DNA of 64,000 bases from Cylicocyclus nassatus (lineage: Eukaryota; Nematoda; Chromadorea; Rhabditida; Strongylidae): NCBI GenBank assembly GCA_958299035.1, contig CATQJL010000223.1, forward strand, positions 80,679,322-80,743,321. Direction: 5' to 3'. Below the pieces are notes generated by a model. That model ran no database searches, had not been told where the DNA came from, and saw nothing but the letters and a program-made list of their open reading frames with translations. This document shows positions 1-11,399 of this stretch, in pieces. Numbering within the stretch: the stretch's first letter is position 1; each line of letters starts with the position of its first letter. The position numbers and the translations under genes are program-made.

Positions 1-208
1 CACCCTGTATGTGATCAGCGTGCTAAACAACATTCTAGACAAAATTTTAGCGCTATTTTCACTTTACGAGTTAACTAATTTAAATTAGCGCCAGAGCGGC
101 TAACGGCGACTGACAGCTGCTGAAGATGGTTAACGACTGCTATCCGTGGCTGCCGGTGCGGTAATGGAGGCACCCTTAGCTTAGGCGGTCAGCTACAAAG
201 TGCTCTTA

Positions 209-667
209 CAAAGGAACGATACTTGATCAAAGTGCAGTATCCATGCGAGATGTATGTTGTCATACAAAGTACGGAACCCTGATTCCAAATCTGTTTTTAT
301 TATCTGCAAAACGCTTCTAGGATGGGAGTTATGAGAACTTCTTGAAGCAAAAATTTAAGGTTTTGGCTAGGGTAAAAACGCGGTTGAGGTCTTTCCAGCG
401 CTTGAATGGAGTAACAACTAGTTTGAATTATTGAACTGAAGGTATTGACTGCACGAAGCGCCTTGGCCATTCAAGTTTACAGACAACACTTCTGTATAAT
501 TTTATGGTAATTAAGCCTTAAAATTTTTGCGAAAAAAATATCCGTAACTCCCTTCCCAGAAGCGCTTTGCAAATACTGAAAACAGATTTGGAATCAGCGT
601 TCCATGCCCTATAAGAATGTACACATTTTCTGTCGAAAAGCCACTTTGACCAAGTATCCTTTCCTTG
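209..667. mobile_element. PIF/Harbinger-like MITE, 459 bp
   Basis: Inverted ends CAAAGGAACGATACTTG and CAAGTATCCTTTCCTTG are flanked by direct TTA repeats (206-208 and 668-670). The TTA/TAA 3-bp duplication is the signature of the Harbinger group. The inside is palindromic and non-coding. The same family recurs at 29517-30167 and 44397-44777. The superfamily name rests on target-site type only. Confidence 0.75.
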
Positions 668-2744
668 TTAGAGTACATTACTCAAAACGAAGTACGAACT
701 TACCGCGATGGCTAGGTAGGCTGAGGCTGCTCACTACATTTAATGCCATTTGAAGCATGACAGTCTACACAAAATGAACGTTTGAAAACTTGACCACTGT
801 AATGATCAAAGCACTGAACCTTTCATGGTACACAAAGAGTGTGTCAGCTATGTCATGGAAGTGGACGATTTTCTTAATACAAGGTTGTATGAGTTGCGCA
901 CATTGAGAATCCGGACGTTATGGGTTTTATGTATCCGAAAATAGAAATGAACAAAGAGTAAAACCCTGGCTGCATTCTGAACCAGCAATTTTATGTTCAA
1001 TAAAAATGCAAATTTGAGAACGTAGGGAAAAAGTAAAGAAAAAGTTTTTGTTGTTTCTTGAATTAGACATGGCATTTTGGTTGAAGCGAATTGAGAGTCT
1101 ATTACCTGTATGCACGCACTCTTACCGTCGAAAAGGAACTTGGAAAAGCAGCTTCAGATTTTTTGCTTTGAAGACATGCAATAGCAATACTCATTCCAGT
1201 CAAGCTGTAAATTTCGGTGTTTTGTTAATTTTTGGGGGATCAGTGAGGGTCCATGCTCATTTTAAAAGCGTTTGTTAATATAAAAAGAAAATACGGCGAT
1301 AGTGTTGAGAGAGTTATCGATTCCTCGAAAGGATGTTGTGAAAATGAAGCCTCTTATGAACCACAGCTTGCAGATGGGGGTAACGAATATGGGATGACTT
1401 CACTTCGTTTGTACAACAAAAACATGCTTATCACTATCGTGGATCTCGCCAACAGTTCTCTATTCCTAGTAAAGGAGTGTGAAGGAGTGTCAACGAACTG
1501 AAAAAAAATTTAAACATCCGTGAAACACTAGTCGGATCCGCTTTGCTGCCCGTAGCATGCCATGACTCGAACGCGAACAGCGCACGAATTTTGACTCAGC
1601 AACAATAAAATTGTTTCTCTCCTCTTGCGGCTTGTCAAAAAATTCTTCATCCATCTCTTTCTACTGACCTGACTCGCTCTTCCCTCCCTTTCCCCGTCCC
1701 TCACGGCCCTTTTCCAATACAAGCTTGCTAATGCCTTTTTTGAGTAACGGCATCGTGCCAATCGCCAAATGAAAAGAGCTCTACTGCTTATTTTTAAGAA
1801 ACTATGCAAGTATTTTGAATGCAATCCATAAAAAAATCATTCTCACCGCAAGGTGCCAAAAATCAACAAGAGAAGAGCTAGCAAATCGCCCCAAAAAATA
1901 ATCTAAAACCTTCTCGAGGTTGAAAACATATGTTTGCAGAGTTTCAGCTCAATCGATTCACGCATAGAGGAATGTATAGAAAACATCCTCAAACATTCAT
2001 AAATAGATTAACTGGCTAAACTTTCGTACAACTTTGTAAAATATGCTTTTAGAGACGAATAGGCTCACTCAAAGATGTTAGCTATATGAGACTGTTTACA
2101 GACTTTTCAAGCTACCGCAATAAAATGAAAGTTGCATGAAAAAGCAGGATAGCCGCATGCTCTATTATATGTGCTGTTATGAAAGTTTATAATAACAATT
2201 CGGTATTAGTCAAAAGCTAAACAGCCCCTTGTCCTATAACGTTTACTCCCAGTGTGGGTCTATGAAAAAATTACAATCAACGTTTACTAAAGCTATCACA
2301 CTTCCAATTAAGCGCTGTGTTAGGCCATTCAAAAAGCCCTGTCAGTCCCTTGAATGAGGTTCATTATTGAGTGCAAGCGAAATGCGCTGGCTCAAAGTGT
2401 ATTCTTAAAAGCAGCGTCTGAGCACAAAATTCCAGAAAATCCACTTACCGGAGGTTATCCGCAAATCCGAAAATCCACATTGGAAGATGCTCGAACATAA
2501 GCAATTTGAACGTTTTACCATTTCCTCTATAGTATCCGCTGCTATCCACTCGCCCATCCTTCCACGACTAACATTTCACAGCGCCACTAACTTAAGCGAT
2601 CCGCGGTCATCCTGGGAAACCATCACTAGTAACTTTTTCCAGAAGATCACTGAGCAGTTAAGGGACACGGATTTGGTATTAGTGCACGAAGACCAGCACA
2701 CCCCACTTCGACCCAGCGTCCTTCCCTTGTTAGATTGACTCAAG
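668..2744. other. Unassigned AT-rich DNA
   Basis: Only short open frames (below 100 codons) on both strands, none with a motif I recognise. No exon chain with convincing splice sites and no clear inverted repeats were seen. It may hold old transposon debris or intron sequence. Confidence 0.5.
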
Positions 2745-3616
2745 AGGTGAGGGAACTTACATACACCGATAAGGTTGCCGCAGCCTAGTTAGCGGAGTTC
2801 ATGAGAGGTCATGAACTGTCAGCAACGCTAATTTGCGCTCAATTTCACCGAAGATGAGCTGATTCTGCTCACAGTAACTCCGTCATCATCCTGCAGCCTA
2901 TGAAACCGGAATTTTTTGATATTTGAATTCAAAGTTCAGTAGTGAAATCAATCTAATTAGGGCAAAAACTTGTACTTAGGGAGATTTTATCACACTGATT
3001 CCCAATATGTTAATCGTTTTGCTTGAAACCTAGGATTTTTTCTTTTTGAATTGAAACTTGTTTTCACAAATAAAAATTTCAAATTCTATGTAACGGTTTT
3101 CTGACATGCTGTTTCCAAAAAAGCTGATGGTTTTGCACGAAACATCGAAATTTTTCTATTTTGAATTTCAGACCTTTTTCGGATTTGGTGATAACAGCCA
3201 CAGGCATGCCCCGAGAATCTGACGATAACAGAAGGCCATTCATATTCGTTTTATTTTCTCCATAGCAGATTTTTTCCGTTTGTTTTCCAGGTTTATCAAA
3301 TTTGCAAAGAAATTTCCGAAATAGAGTTTAAAATTCAAAATAAAAAATTTTTGAGGTTTCAAGCAAAACCATCAGCTTTTTCGGAAACAGCATGTCAGAA
3401 AACCCTTACACATAGAATTTTTGAGATTTAACAAGTTCCAATTCGAAAAAGAAAAAATCTTAGGTTTCAAGCAAAATGATTAACATACTCAGAATCTTCG
3501 TGTTAGAATACCCCCAAATATAAATTTTTGCCTTATTCGGACTACTACTGAACTTGGAATTCACATTTCAAAGAAATTCCGGTTTCAAGGCTGCAGGATG
3601 TTGACGGAGTTACCGT

Positions 3617-4673
3617 CAGGGTCAAGCGTGGGGTGCGGCACGCCACACCTGGGGGGGTCGTATTGAGGAGTCAAAAGGGGAGGGGGTCGTAATTGGGTAA
3701 TCTGATAATAGTGATAACATGATATTTGTATCATATCCATAATTAGCATGTCAATTAACCCCTGTAGACAAAGTGTGAGCGAATTCTAAAAATTCGAGGT
3801 ACTAAGCTACCTAAATGAGGTCAAATTCCAACATGGTTAACTTTGTTTCAAAGGTGTATTAGCTATCCGTTTTTGCACTCAAGACAAAGCACTACTCCTT
3901 CTTTGTCCACCTCAGGAATTCCGTTTCAGAAGACCTGCAAACTGTGGAATTAGAAGCCAACCAAAATCTCGCTTTTCCCATTTTTCGCTTTTGATCGCTG
4001 TGATTTCACCTAATATTACTTAGAGCTAAGAAGACAAATCAGGCTCCAAACAGTCCTATGGAATCTACAAGGTTTAGGCTATCGATTCATATAAACACTG
4101 TCCGCTAAAAATGTTTTTTGATATAGTTAATGGGGTGCGGCACACCCCCTTAAAAGCTGCGGCTGCCGCAGCTTTTAAGGGGGTGTGCCGCACCCCCTTA
4201 ACTTGCCTTCAAAATCCAGAAAGCGCTTTATTGCTGGTATGAGTATTGAGCACATAGCTTCTTTTTGCTACACTGGAAATTTGGAGCCGAACGCCCCACC
4301 CATAAGAAAATTATGGCCCTTTCAATATGCCCATTTAGATCAAAATCAGCCGTCAAATTAAGTGTGATTGTAAAGTGCAGTCACAGAAAATCGGGCGTAC
4401 AGCTTTCAGAAATCTGAAAACTCTCTAGAAAAAGCTGGTGTACTTAGGAATGTCACACTTTGAGGTCCAGAGGTTAAGAGGAGGAAGAAGCGGTCGTTTG
4501 AAGGCTTTCATGGGAGGGGGGTTGTTTTCGAAAGACTTGTGCCTGACCTCTTTCTCAGCTCTGGTAATGCTATCTTAGGTATATAGTTCAGGGGGGGGGT
4601 TTATTGAGACAGCAATCAGGGGGGGGGGGGGTTGTAACCAGCGATCGTGTGCCACACCCCTTGCTTGACCCTG
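3617..4673. mobile_element. hAT-like non-autonomous element with 8-bp target duplication
   Basis: Ends are CAGGGTCAAGC and GCTTGACCCTG. The 8-bp sequence GTTACCGT is present exactly at 3609-3616 and 4674-4681. The foldback's other arm shows the uninterrupted site, so the borders are firm. CAGGG ends with 8-bp duplications are typical of hAT transposons. There is no transposase frame. Inside are a perfect 65-nt palindrome (4132-4196) and long G runs near the right end (about 4589-4631). Related copies lie at 29108-30868 and from 43247. Confidence 0.85.
4132..4196. repeat. Perfect 65-nt palindrome at the centre of the hAT-like element
   Basis: Two 32-nt arms pair perfectly around a single central T at 4164. 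The arms begin GGGGTGCGGCACACC and end AAGCTGCGGC. Equivalent, slightly imperfect hairpins sit in the middle of the copies near 30276-30340 and 44225-44288, so the hairpin is a family feature. In those copies the halves on either side are inverted copies of each other. Confidence 0.9.
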
Positions 4674-4813
4674 GTTACCGTGAGCAGAATCTGCTTATCT
4701 TCGGTGCAGATTGAGTGCAAATTAGCGTTGCTGACAGTTCATGACCTCTCATGAACTCCGCTAACTAGGCGGTGGCAACCTTATCAGTGTATGTAAGTTC
4801 CGTTCCCCTGACT

Positions 4814-5680
4814 CAAGGGTTCACTATAAGACGGACAATAATACTCAACGAAGATTTTATTGTCGTTGAGGGCTGCAAGGCACATTTTGCCAGATGGTAA
4901 ACCTGCAGAGCTAGCAGATCTGCAAAACAGCTCGTGCAGCGCTTTTCAAACTTCCACAGCGATAATTGACTAACGCTTCCCGGTGTTTGGGGCTTCAAGA
5001 CATAATCAACTATAGGGTTCAAATCTCGAAGTCAACAGCATCGTTACGCAGCCGCTTTTTCAGAAGAACTCCTCAGTGATATGTCTTCTATGATTGCCAG
5101 CACACATGACCAAAAATTGTCGATCTGCAACCTCTGACGAATGACATTTTGATGCATGAGTAATGTACGTTCCTCATCTTGCAGTGTTAAGATGGCCATG
5201 AAGCAGATAATTTGATAGGGCAAAGAAAGCTTTACAAGATGGCACTTGAACAACCTCAAAGAGTTCTTTACATTTGAACTGTGAAAGAACATCGAAAATC
5301 TCAAATACCTAAAGGCAGAGCTCTGTTTAAAAGGACTGCAGATCTCTAGTTTGCTTAGAAGGTTACTTACGGCGTAAGCTAATTACTTCTCACATCTGTT
5401 ATTTACAAGTTACTTACCGCATCTGGCAACTCCAATAGAATTGGTGCATGCACAGTCTACTTCTCTGTAAATTATAGTGGAGGATTGAACATAAAATGAG
5501 AATGGAACAATCGTTAGAATCTAGTGTTGATCGAAACGCTCACGAAAATGGCTCATATGGAATTGCTCTGCAATCCGTTTCTTCGTTCTGTTTCACTTCT
5601 GAGTACACCATGATTCAGATTAATGATGCAGGAAGAGGTTACCCTGCTGTAGCTTTTCTCTTTGCTTTTTTCATTGTATC
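4814..5680. other. Unassigned DNA
   Basis: No frame longer than 86 codons and no motif or splice structure recognised. No repeat relation to the rest of the window was noticed. Confidence 0.4.
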
Positions 5681-6453
5681 AGGTTGTCCCAAAAGTAAAC
5701 TCCTTTTTTGAATAATTCAAGCTGTTTTTGTTTTCCTAGAATATTTAGGGTGTCATTCGATAGAGCAGATCAAGCTCTGCAAAATGACCGCCAAGGTTCG
5801 CCTAAATCGCCTTCCATGCTATGTTTGAAGCCCGAGAAAAATTTTGTCACCTGGAAATTGGATTTTTGCGGCAAAGAATCCTACAGACCTCCAACTTGGT
5901 CATTATACAGAAGGCATATAGTAGTACAGAAATATGCCTTTACCGAATTTTCTCCGAGCATGAAAAGGGAGAAAAAAAATGTCCAAATGGCAAACTCCGC
6001 CCCCAGCCCCTCCCATATATGTCATTGTATACTACAAGCCTTTCTAGTACAATTTCAAAACCTTAGCCCTGTAGGTGCTCTTATAATCGAGAAATGCCAA
6101 GTTTTACATAAAAATCTGAAAAAAGTGACATTTTGGCATTCTGGGACCCTCTTTGTTTCTCAATTTTGAGCTCCAGAAAAATTCACTAAACACATTTTTG
6201 GGTACTACTATGTGTCTACTGTATAAGGACCAAGTTGGAAGTCCGTAGGAATTTTCTGGAAGGAGATCCGATTTTCAGGGTAGCTGAAAAACTTCGACTT
6301 TGGCTCCAAAGTTTACCTAGGTTACAATTTAGGTGGAGCTTGGTAGTCTTTTTGTAGAGCTTGCTGCGCTCTACCGATTGGTACCCTAAATCTGTCAAAA
6401 AACCAAAACAGCTCAAGTTATTTGTAAAATGGAGTTTACTTTTGGGACAACCT
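5681..6453. mobile_element. Mariner-type MITE, about 770 bp
   Basis: Inverted ends AGGTTGTCCCAAAAGTAAAC (5681) and GTTTACTTTTGGGACAACCT (to 6453). The internal block 'ATAGAGCAGATCAAGCTCTG' is shared in diverged form with the elements at 8079, 33196 and 57487. No transposase. The left TA flank has apparently mutated. Confidence 0.75.
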
Positions 6454-6695
6454 AATGAAATGCTCATGTCTCTGTAGAACTCTGGTATACATGTGTAAAG
6501 TAACATTCATTCTATGACTAGGAGACGCGAGACCGTGCGCACGTTGTTAAACAAGCTTAATCGGGTATTTAGCAAGTTTATGATTGTTATTTACTTCGTC
6601 CAGGTTTATCCACTCTGGAAACAGGGAAGAACAAACTTAAACTTGTTAAGACAGTGTCCGCAATGCGGTCTCGCTTCTCCTAATCATGGAATAGA

Positions 6696-6970
6696 CTAGT
6701 TGGCAAACCCGGCTCCGCCCGGGCCTGTCAATAATATATTTGTAATCAGCATGCTCGATTATCCCCCTGTGCCAACTCCCAGCCCTGTAGCTCAAATTTT
6801 GCAAAAAATCGATATCGATCGATAACGAAAAGTAGCTTATGACACGCCCCTGCCCCGAAGTATATGTGTGCCAAGTTTGGTCCCGATCGGTTCAGAAATA
6901 AAAATTTCTATTCCGCACATACGTACAGACATACAGACATACAGACAGACATTCAGCTTTATATATAAGA
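6696..6970 (-). mobile_element. Short non-autonomous Helitron, 275 bp
   Basis: Read on the minus strand it starts TCTTATATATAAAG after an A (6971), and ends with a hairpin (CCCGGgcggagCCGGG), a short spacer and CTAG (6696-6699), followed by T. No target duplication is present; the host joins as A|T. These are the classic Helitron termini. The 3' half is closely related to 52860-53079. Confidence 0.85.
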
Positions 6971-7019
6971 TGATGGAGACTTAATATCGTTAATGACTCT
7001 TAGCTTGAAGAATTTTCTG

Positions 7020-7720
7020 ATGAGCAGGCTTTAGCACACCCACTGCTCTTCATTACAAAGTTTACAGCACTGGCAGTGCCGCTTTTCAAAGCTGCGTTTT
7101 AAACGCAATAATGCGCCGGAAGTGCCGCATTGCTATAACTTTTTTCAGGTTACTCCTCTCGAGCTCTGGTTCAAACATTCGAAACCAGCGCTGTCTGGTG
7201 CATCCGATAATATGTTTGAAAATCAGAAAATTCACAATTTTTTGTGCCCTGCGGCGCAATAGACGCGATATTGCGTCGTAAGTGCCGCATTCGAATAACT
7301 TTCCACAAAACTACTCTATCTGATTTTCGTGGTTATATTTGGACTCAGCACTGATTGCTCTATCCGACCATATATTCAAAATCTGAAAAATTCAATTTTT
7401 TCATGTGCCGCAGGGCAGAATAAACGCGTTTTTGCGTCGGAAGTGCCGCATTGTTATAAGTGCTTTCATATTTATACCACAAAAATCTCGTTTACACAGT
7501 TGTCATCAGTGTCCCTTGAGCTATCCGCCAATGTGTTCAAAAGTTTGAAAATCTCAATTTTTAGTGAATTACACGTTCTAATTTTTTTGGTCCCTTTTTT
7601 TGCACTGATAAGCTGATAACGATCTTCAAAGTAACCGTACAAAATTCTAAACAGCATAGTTGAAATCAGCTCTTCGCAAGCTATCCAGTGATATACGAAC
7701 TGAAACATCATCCCCTTCCT
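7020..7720. repeat. Diverged tandem repeat, about 165-bp units
   Basis: The block 'aaacgcN..tgcgYcggaagtgccgcat' recurs near 7095, 7262 and 7425, each followed by an AT-rich stretch containing 'tatccg' and 'attcaaaatctgaaaa'. The same sequence borders the N-terminal ends of the PLE copies (46740-47060 and 48980-49310), so this is probably a detached PLE leader or pseudo-LTR. Confidence 0.6.
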
Positions 7721-8078
7721 AAAAAAATTCCAATTACGTAATCCAACGATATAGAGTTCCTACCTCTGCACGCAGTACCATGAACTTTCTACTATGTCTC
7801 GAGGGATAGCACGGAGGGCTACAAATTTGCGCACCGCAACATAAGAAGAATAAGGAGATTATGATAACTGTGTCTCTGAACTGGATTAGGCTTCTTACAG
7901 CAACAATATCACAAAGAGCAGCATCAATAACTGAAAAGCACCTTAGAAAACCACAAGTGCCTGCATTTTAATCACTTTCTGCGCTGCCAAAAACTAATGA
8001 AGTGTGGGCATCAAACAATGAACCGTTTTGGCACTCCAATCAAAACGTTGATAGAAAAGATTCAACTTATGTTTGTTT
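7721..8078. other. Unassigned DNA
   Basis: No coding or repeat structure recognised. Confidence 0.4.
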
Positions 8079-8965
8079 AAGTCTTGTTACACTTTAAATT
8101 CTTACGGCGACAAGTCATGCACCTCGCACTATTTAAAGGACTGCACGGTACCATTCAATAGAGCAAAGCAAGCTTTACAAGATAACGTGCAAAATCACCA
8201 ACTCCAACCCACCGTAACTTGCATCCGGAATGTGAGTCGCATTGAAGGCTCAAAAATTTAGGAAAAATTCAGATTTTCCTTCAAAAAAATCCTATGAATC
8301 TCCAACTTGTTCATAAGAATTGCACACTATATCAGACACTCATATGTACCGTTACTGTATTTCTTCCCCATCTAGAAATCGACAAAACGAAAACTTCCTC
8401 GTTTTCACAAAAAAGCTATGCTGTTTCTATCCAAGTAGCTGTATAGTACAGACCCTTGTAAGTGTAACCGTAAAATTTCAGCTTTCCGCAAGTCCTGGTT
8501 TTCAAAAATTACCGAATTTGGCATTGACACCCGAGTAAGAAAAGCTAGATTCGGTATCTTCCAAAAACTAGGGCTTCTAGGAAGCTGAAAATTTACGGTT
8601 ATACTTCTAAAGGCTTGTAGTATACAGCTACATGAATAGAAACAGCATAGCTCCGTTTTTGTGAAAACAAGAAAATTTTCGTTTTTCCAATCAGGTGACG
8701 AAAACTGTGGGGTGCAATGTGCGTGAACAAGTTGGTGATGCGGAGGAGGGTTTTTTTTAAATGAAAATATGAATTCCCTTATTTTTGAGCCTTCAATGCG
8801 ACTCATATTCTGGACACAAACCTAGGTGGGTCGGAGCTGGTACGAAATTTTGCACACTATCTTGTAGAGCTTGCTTGCTCTATCGAATGGGACCCTGGAG
8901 CCCTGTAAAGAATACGAAGTGCATGACTCATTTCCGTAAGAATTCAAAGTGTAACAAGACTTACG
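8079..8965. mobile_element. Foldback mariner-type MITE, about 890 bp
   Basis: The left arm begins TAAGTCTTGTTACACTTT and the right arm ends AAAGTGTAACAAGACTTA. Pairing continues inward (for example 'gaatgtgagtcgcattgaaggctc' against 'gagccttcaatgcgactcatattc', shown here in the two orientations) to a centre near 8520. It shares the 'attcaatagagcaaagcaagcttt' block with 5681-6453. Frames in it are shadows of the palindrome. Confidence 0.7.
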
Positions 8966-9505
8966 TAACAACCTAATATAATGATCTGCATGTAACTGGA
9001 TAAGGATGAGTAATTAGTGCTTTCGAATTAAAATAAACTTGGGGCGCTCTTTCATGATCTAGCTGTGATATAATGAAAACGTACCATTACGGGCACATAC
9101 AGTCAAAATGATGCTGACTTAGAGTGAGAAAAGTTCGACAAAGCTGTGTTCGTATTTATTCTTTGAGAATGTTTAAAGTTCAAACAATTTTGCTATAGCT
9201 ATACAAATAATTTGAGCGCCCTTGTAGTTGTTATTGAATAACTCAATACACTTGGTTAAAGATATCTGTTGAGTATAGGAAATAATGACTGTGCTCTACA
9301 ATGTTTATGTATTTTACTTTGCCCTCAAAATTGACGTTTTCTCTGTTGTTTGTACAACGGTACAATACAATACTTGTTTCATCCTCACATTGTAAACTTT
9401 GCGAAATTAAGGCACATATGTACTCAACTTCCCCCACAATGGTCGGCCGCCTCAACGTGGCGCGGGGTGACCCTGGGTGTCGAAATGCGATGTACAGCCA
9501 TGTGT
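8966..9505. other. Unassigned DNA upstream of the RTE
   Basis: AT-rich to about 9420, then GC-rich. The GC-rich part at 9430-9505 probably belongs to the RTE 5' leader. No gene recognised. Confidence 0.4.
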
Positions 9506-9537
9506 GATCCTACCAGAGTGTATACTCTGGTAGGGTC
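9506..9537. repeat. Hairpin in the RTE 5' leader
   Basis: GATCCTACCAGAGT (9506-9519) pairs with ACTCTGGTAGGGTC (9524-9537) around a 4-nt loop, with one G-T pair. It lies in the GC-rich leader upstream of the endonuclease. Confidence 0.7.
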
Positions 9538-9894
9538 TCCCAAGCTGTGAAGGAGTTCGACGTTTCTGGTTTCGGCCGGATGCCTCGCTAAGAGCCGACC
9601 AGGCCAGATCCGCCGCCGCCTGATTTCCCCGCCGCTAGGCGGTACTCCCCGCTCCACACCGGGATCAGCGATCGTCCCGTGGACATCAGAAATAGGCATA
9701 GTAAGTCTGCTCTTGTAGAGAAAAATTCTTAATCGCTCCGCCAGCCAGAAGAATAGAAAGGAACCTGCACGTCGGATTCCGTCTACGGAGCCGGGTAGTA
9801 GCAAGAACGATGTCAGAGTCTTCAGAGCGTTTTTTTGGATTGACAAAAACGACACGTCTACCCGGACGACACGCCATTGGAGACTGCCTCATTC

Positions 9895-10222
9895 TCTGCA
9901 CTTACAACGCAGGGCTGTCCCCACGAACGCTGACCTTCACGCTCTTCTAGACGCTGCAGATCATAAGTACCACATTATCGCTCTGCAGGAAACGAAGTCC
10001 AAAAAGAAGGACGTGCGACCGATGAGTTATGGGACACTCACTGTTCGTGGTGAGAAGGTTCCATCATGAAATGTGGGAGGGTTGGCTTTGCCGTCCACCC
10101 ATCTATCGTCCATTTTATCGATTCTCACGAGATCCTATCACCCCGACTAGCCATTCTACGACTGCGATCTCCACGTCAGAAGGCCATCATCAAATGCTAC
10201 TCACCAACATCAGCAGCCGACC
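9895..10222 (+). pseudogene. RTE AP endonuclease, N-terminal part
   Basis: The frame reads NADLHALLDAADHKYHIIALQETKSKKK and so on (here only the start is given): the segment ADLHALLDAA is followed by IIALQETKS, the conserved catalytic-Glu motif (QET) of APE-type endonucleases, and then by AVHPSIVHF and [11 protein letters not shown] frame change near 9905 and a stop near 10066 disable it. The foldback at 10229 cuts the domain. Confidence 0.8.
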
Positions 10223-10228
10223 ACTAAG

Positions 10229-10936
10229 GGCCGCATGCACTAACCTCCCCGCGGGGAGGGGATTGCAGCTTAAAAGAAAGCTTTATATTTCGAAACTCCA
10301 ATACCTGGATTTCACGTTGTGTACCTATCCGTAAGTATTTCTGCTACCCTTCACTATGAACATGTTAAACAGGAGCGAGAAGCTGCACGAACCGCATTTT
10401 CCAGCTTTTGTATGATCCCTGATGATCCCCGGCGCTTTTCTTTAAAGTCATTTTTCTTTCTCCGAAGTTAACGAAAAACTTCCAAAGTTGTGCAGATTAT
10501 CTAAAGCGACATTGCTAAGCATGCTGCTGATAAGAACGAATGATGTTTTGAAGTCATGAAATTTCCGATGATCCACAGGTCGAAATTTGGGGTTTACCGA
10601 AAAATTCGACTTTTCGAAAACTCATTTGTTCTCATCAGCAACATGCTTAGCACTGTTGTGTTAGATGTTCAGTACAACTTTGGAAGGTTTTCGTTAATTT
10701 CGGAGAAAGAAAAATGACTTTAAAGAAAAGCGCCGGGGATCATCAGGGATCATACAAAAGCTGGAAAATGCGGTTCGTACAGCTTCTCGCTCCTCTTCAA
10801 CATGTTCATAGTGAAGGGTAGTAGGAATACTTACGGATAGGTACACAACGTGAAATCCAGGTATCTAGAGTTTCGAAATATAAAGCTTTCTTTTAAGCTG
10901 CGATCCCCTCCCCGCGGGGATGTTAGTGCATGCGGC
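10229..10936. mobile_element. 708-bp foldback element inside the RTE
   Basis: Arms of about 350 bp begin GGCCGCATGCACTAAC and end GTTAGTGCATGCGGC, with a centre near 10585. The direct repeat ACTAAG flanks it (10223-10228 and 10937-10942). Removing it restores the RTE reading order. No coding capacity. A diverged copy lies at 15666-16318. Confidence 0.85.
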
Positions 10937-10944
10937 ACTAAGAA

Positions 10945-11340
10945 TTAGTTGCTTTCTACGAAGATATGAAGGAGGTCGGTCGTCCGCAGCGGAAAGTCCT
11001 CCGACAAGTATGTTGTGGGCGACTTAAATGTGAATACTGAGATGTTACTAAGAAAAGAATACAGGATCGGGAAGTTTGGATATGGGCTCCGAAACAAAAA
11101 CGGCAACCGTCTCGTTGGGTTTCCCTCCGCCGCACGACTCTTCCATGGAAATGCCATCTTCATGAAGAATGAACATCGTCGGTGGACATGGAAATCGCCG
11201 AATGGAACGACTCACGCGAAGATCGATCACATTTTCACCAATCGAAGGTGGAGCTTGCTCGATGTTTCAGTAGTTTTATCTATCTGCAGTGGCTCCGATC
11301 ACCACCCCTTCGAGCGAAGATACGACTCAGTCAAAAATCG
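10945..11340 (+). pseudogene. RTE AP endonuclease, C-terminal part
   Basis: The clean frame 11015-11325 shows GDLNVNTEML, EYRIGKFGYG, NKNGNRLVGF, HRRWTWKSPNG, AKIDHIFTNRRW and finally SGSDHHP. The GD-N and SDH motifs are the catalytic Asp/Asn and Asp/His of the APE domain. A frame break near 11280 precedes SGSDHHP. This directly continues the 9895-10222 part across the insertion. Confidence 0.85.
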
Positions 11341-11399
11341 AAAAAAAGTCTATCACAGTGCCGCAGGAAGGAATGAAGTCGTTTAAGACGGTAACAGGC

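Larger units (their letters stand above)
2745..4813. mobile_element. Foldback (palindromic) element interrupted by a hAT-like MITE
   Basis: Bases 2745-2885 pair with 4682-4813, and 2885-3230 pair with about 3245-3608. Without the insertion at 3617-4673 this is one foldback of about 1 kb, centred near 3240 and non-coding. Arms are diverged (roughly 85-90% by eye), so it is older than its insertion. The outermost ends are approximate because the terminal bases have decayed. Confidence 0.75.

Noticed and set aside
1..9. CACCCTGTA at the window start resembles the end of the CAGGGTGTCCC mariner-type MITE
   Set aside because: Only nine bases are visible, too few to call an element.
9424..9855. 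Minus-strand 143-codon frame in GC-rich DNA
   Set aside because: It overlaps the RTE leader, is Arg-rich without motif, and is best explained by GC-rich composition.
10229..10936. Foldback considered as a pair of small transposase-bearing elements
   Set aside because: No coding frame; continuous pairing and one flanking repeat show a single element.
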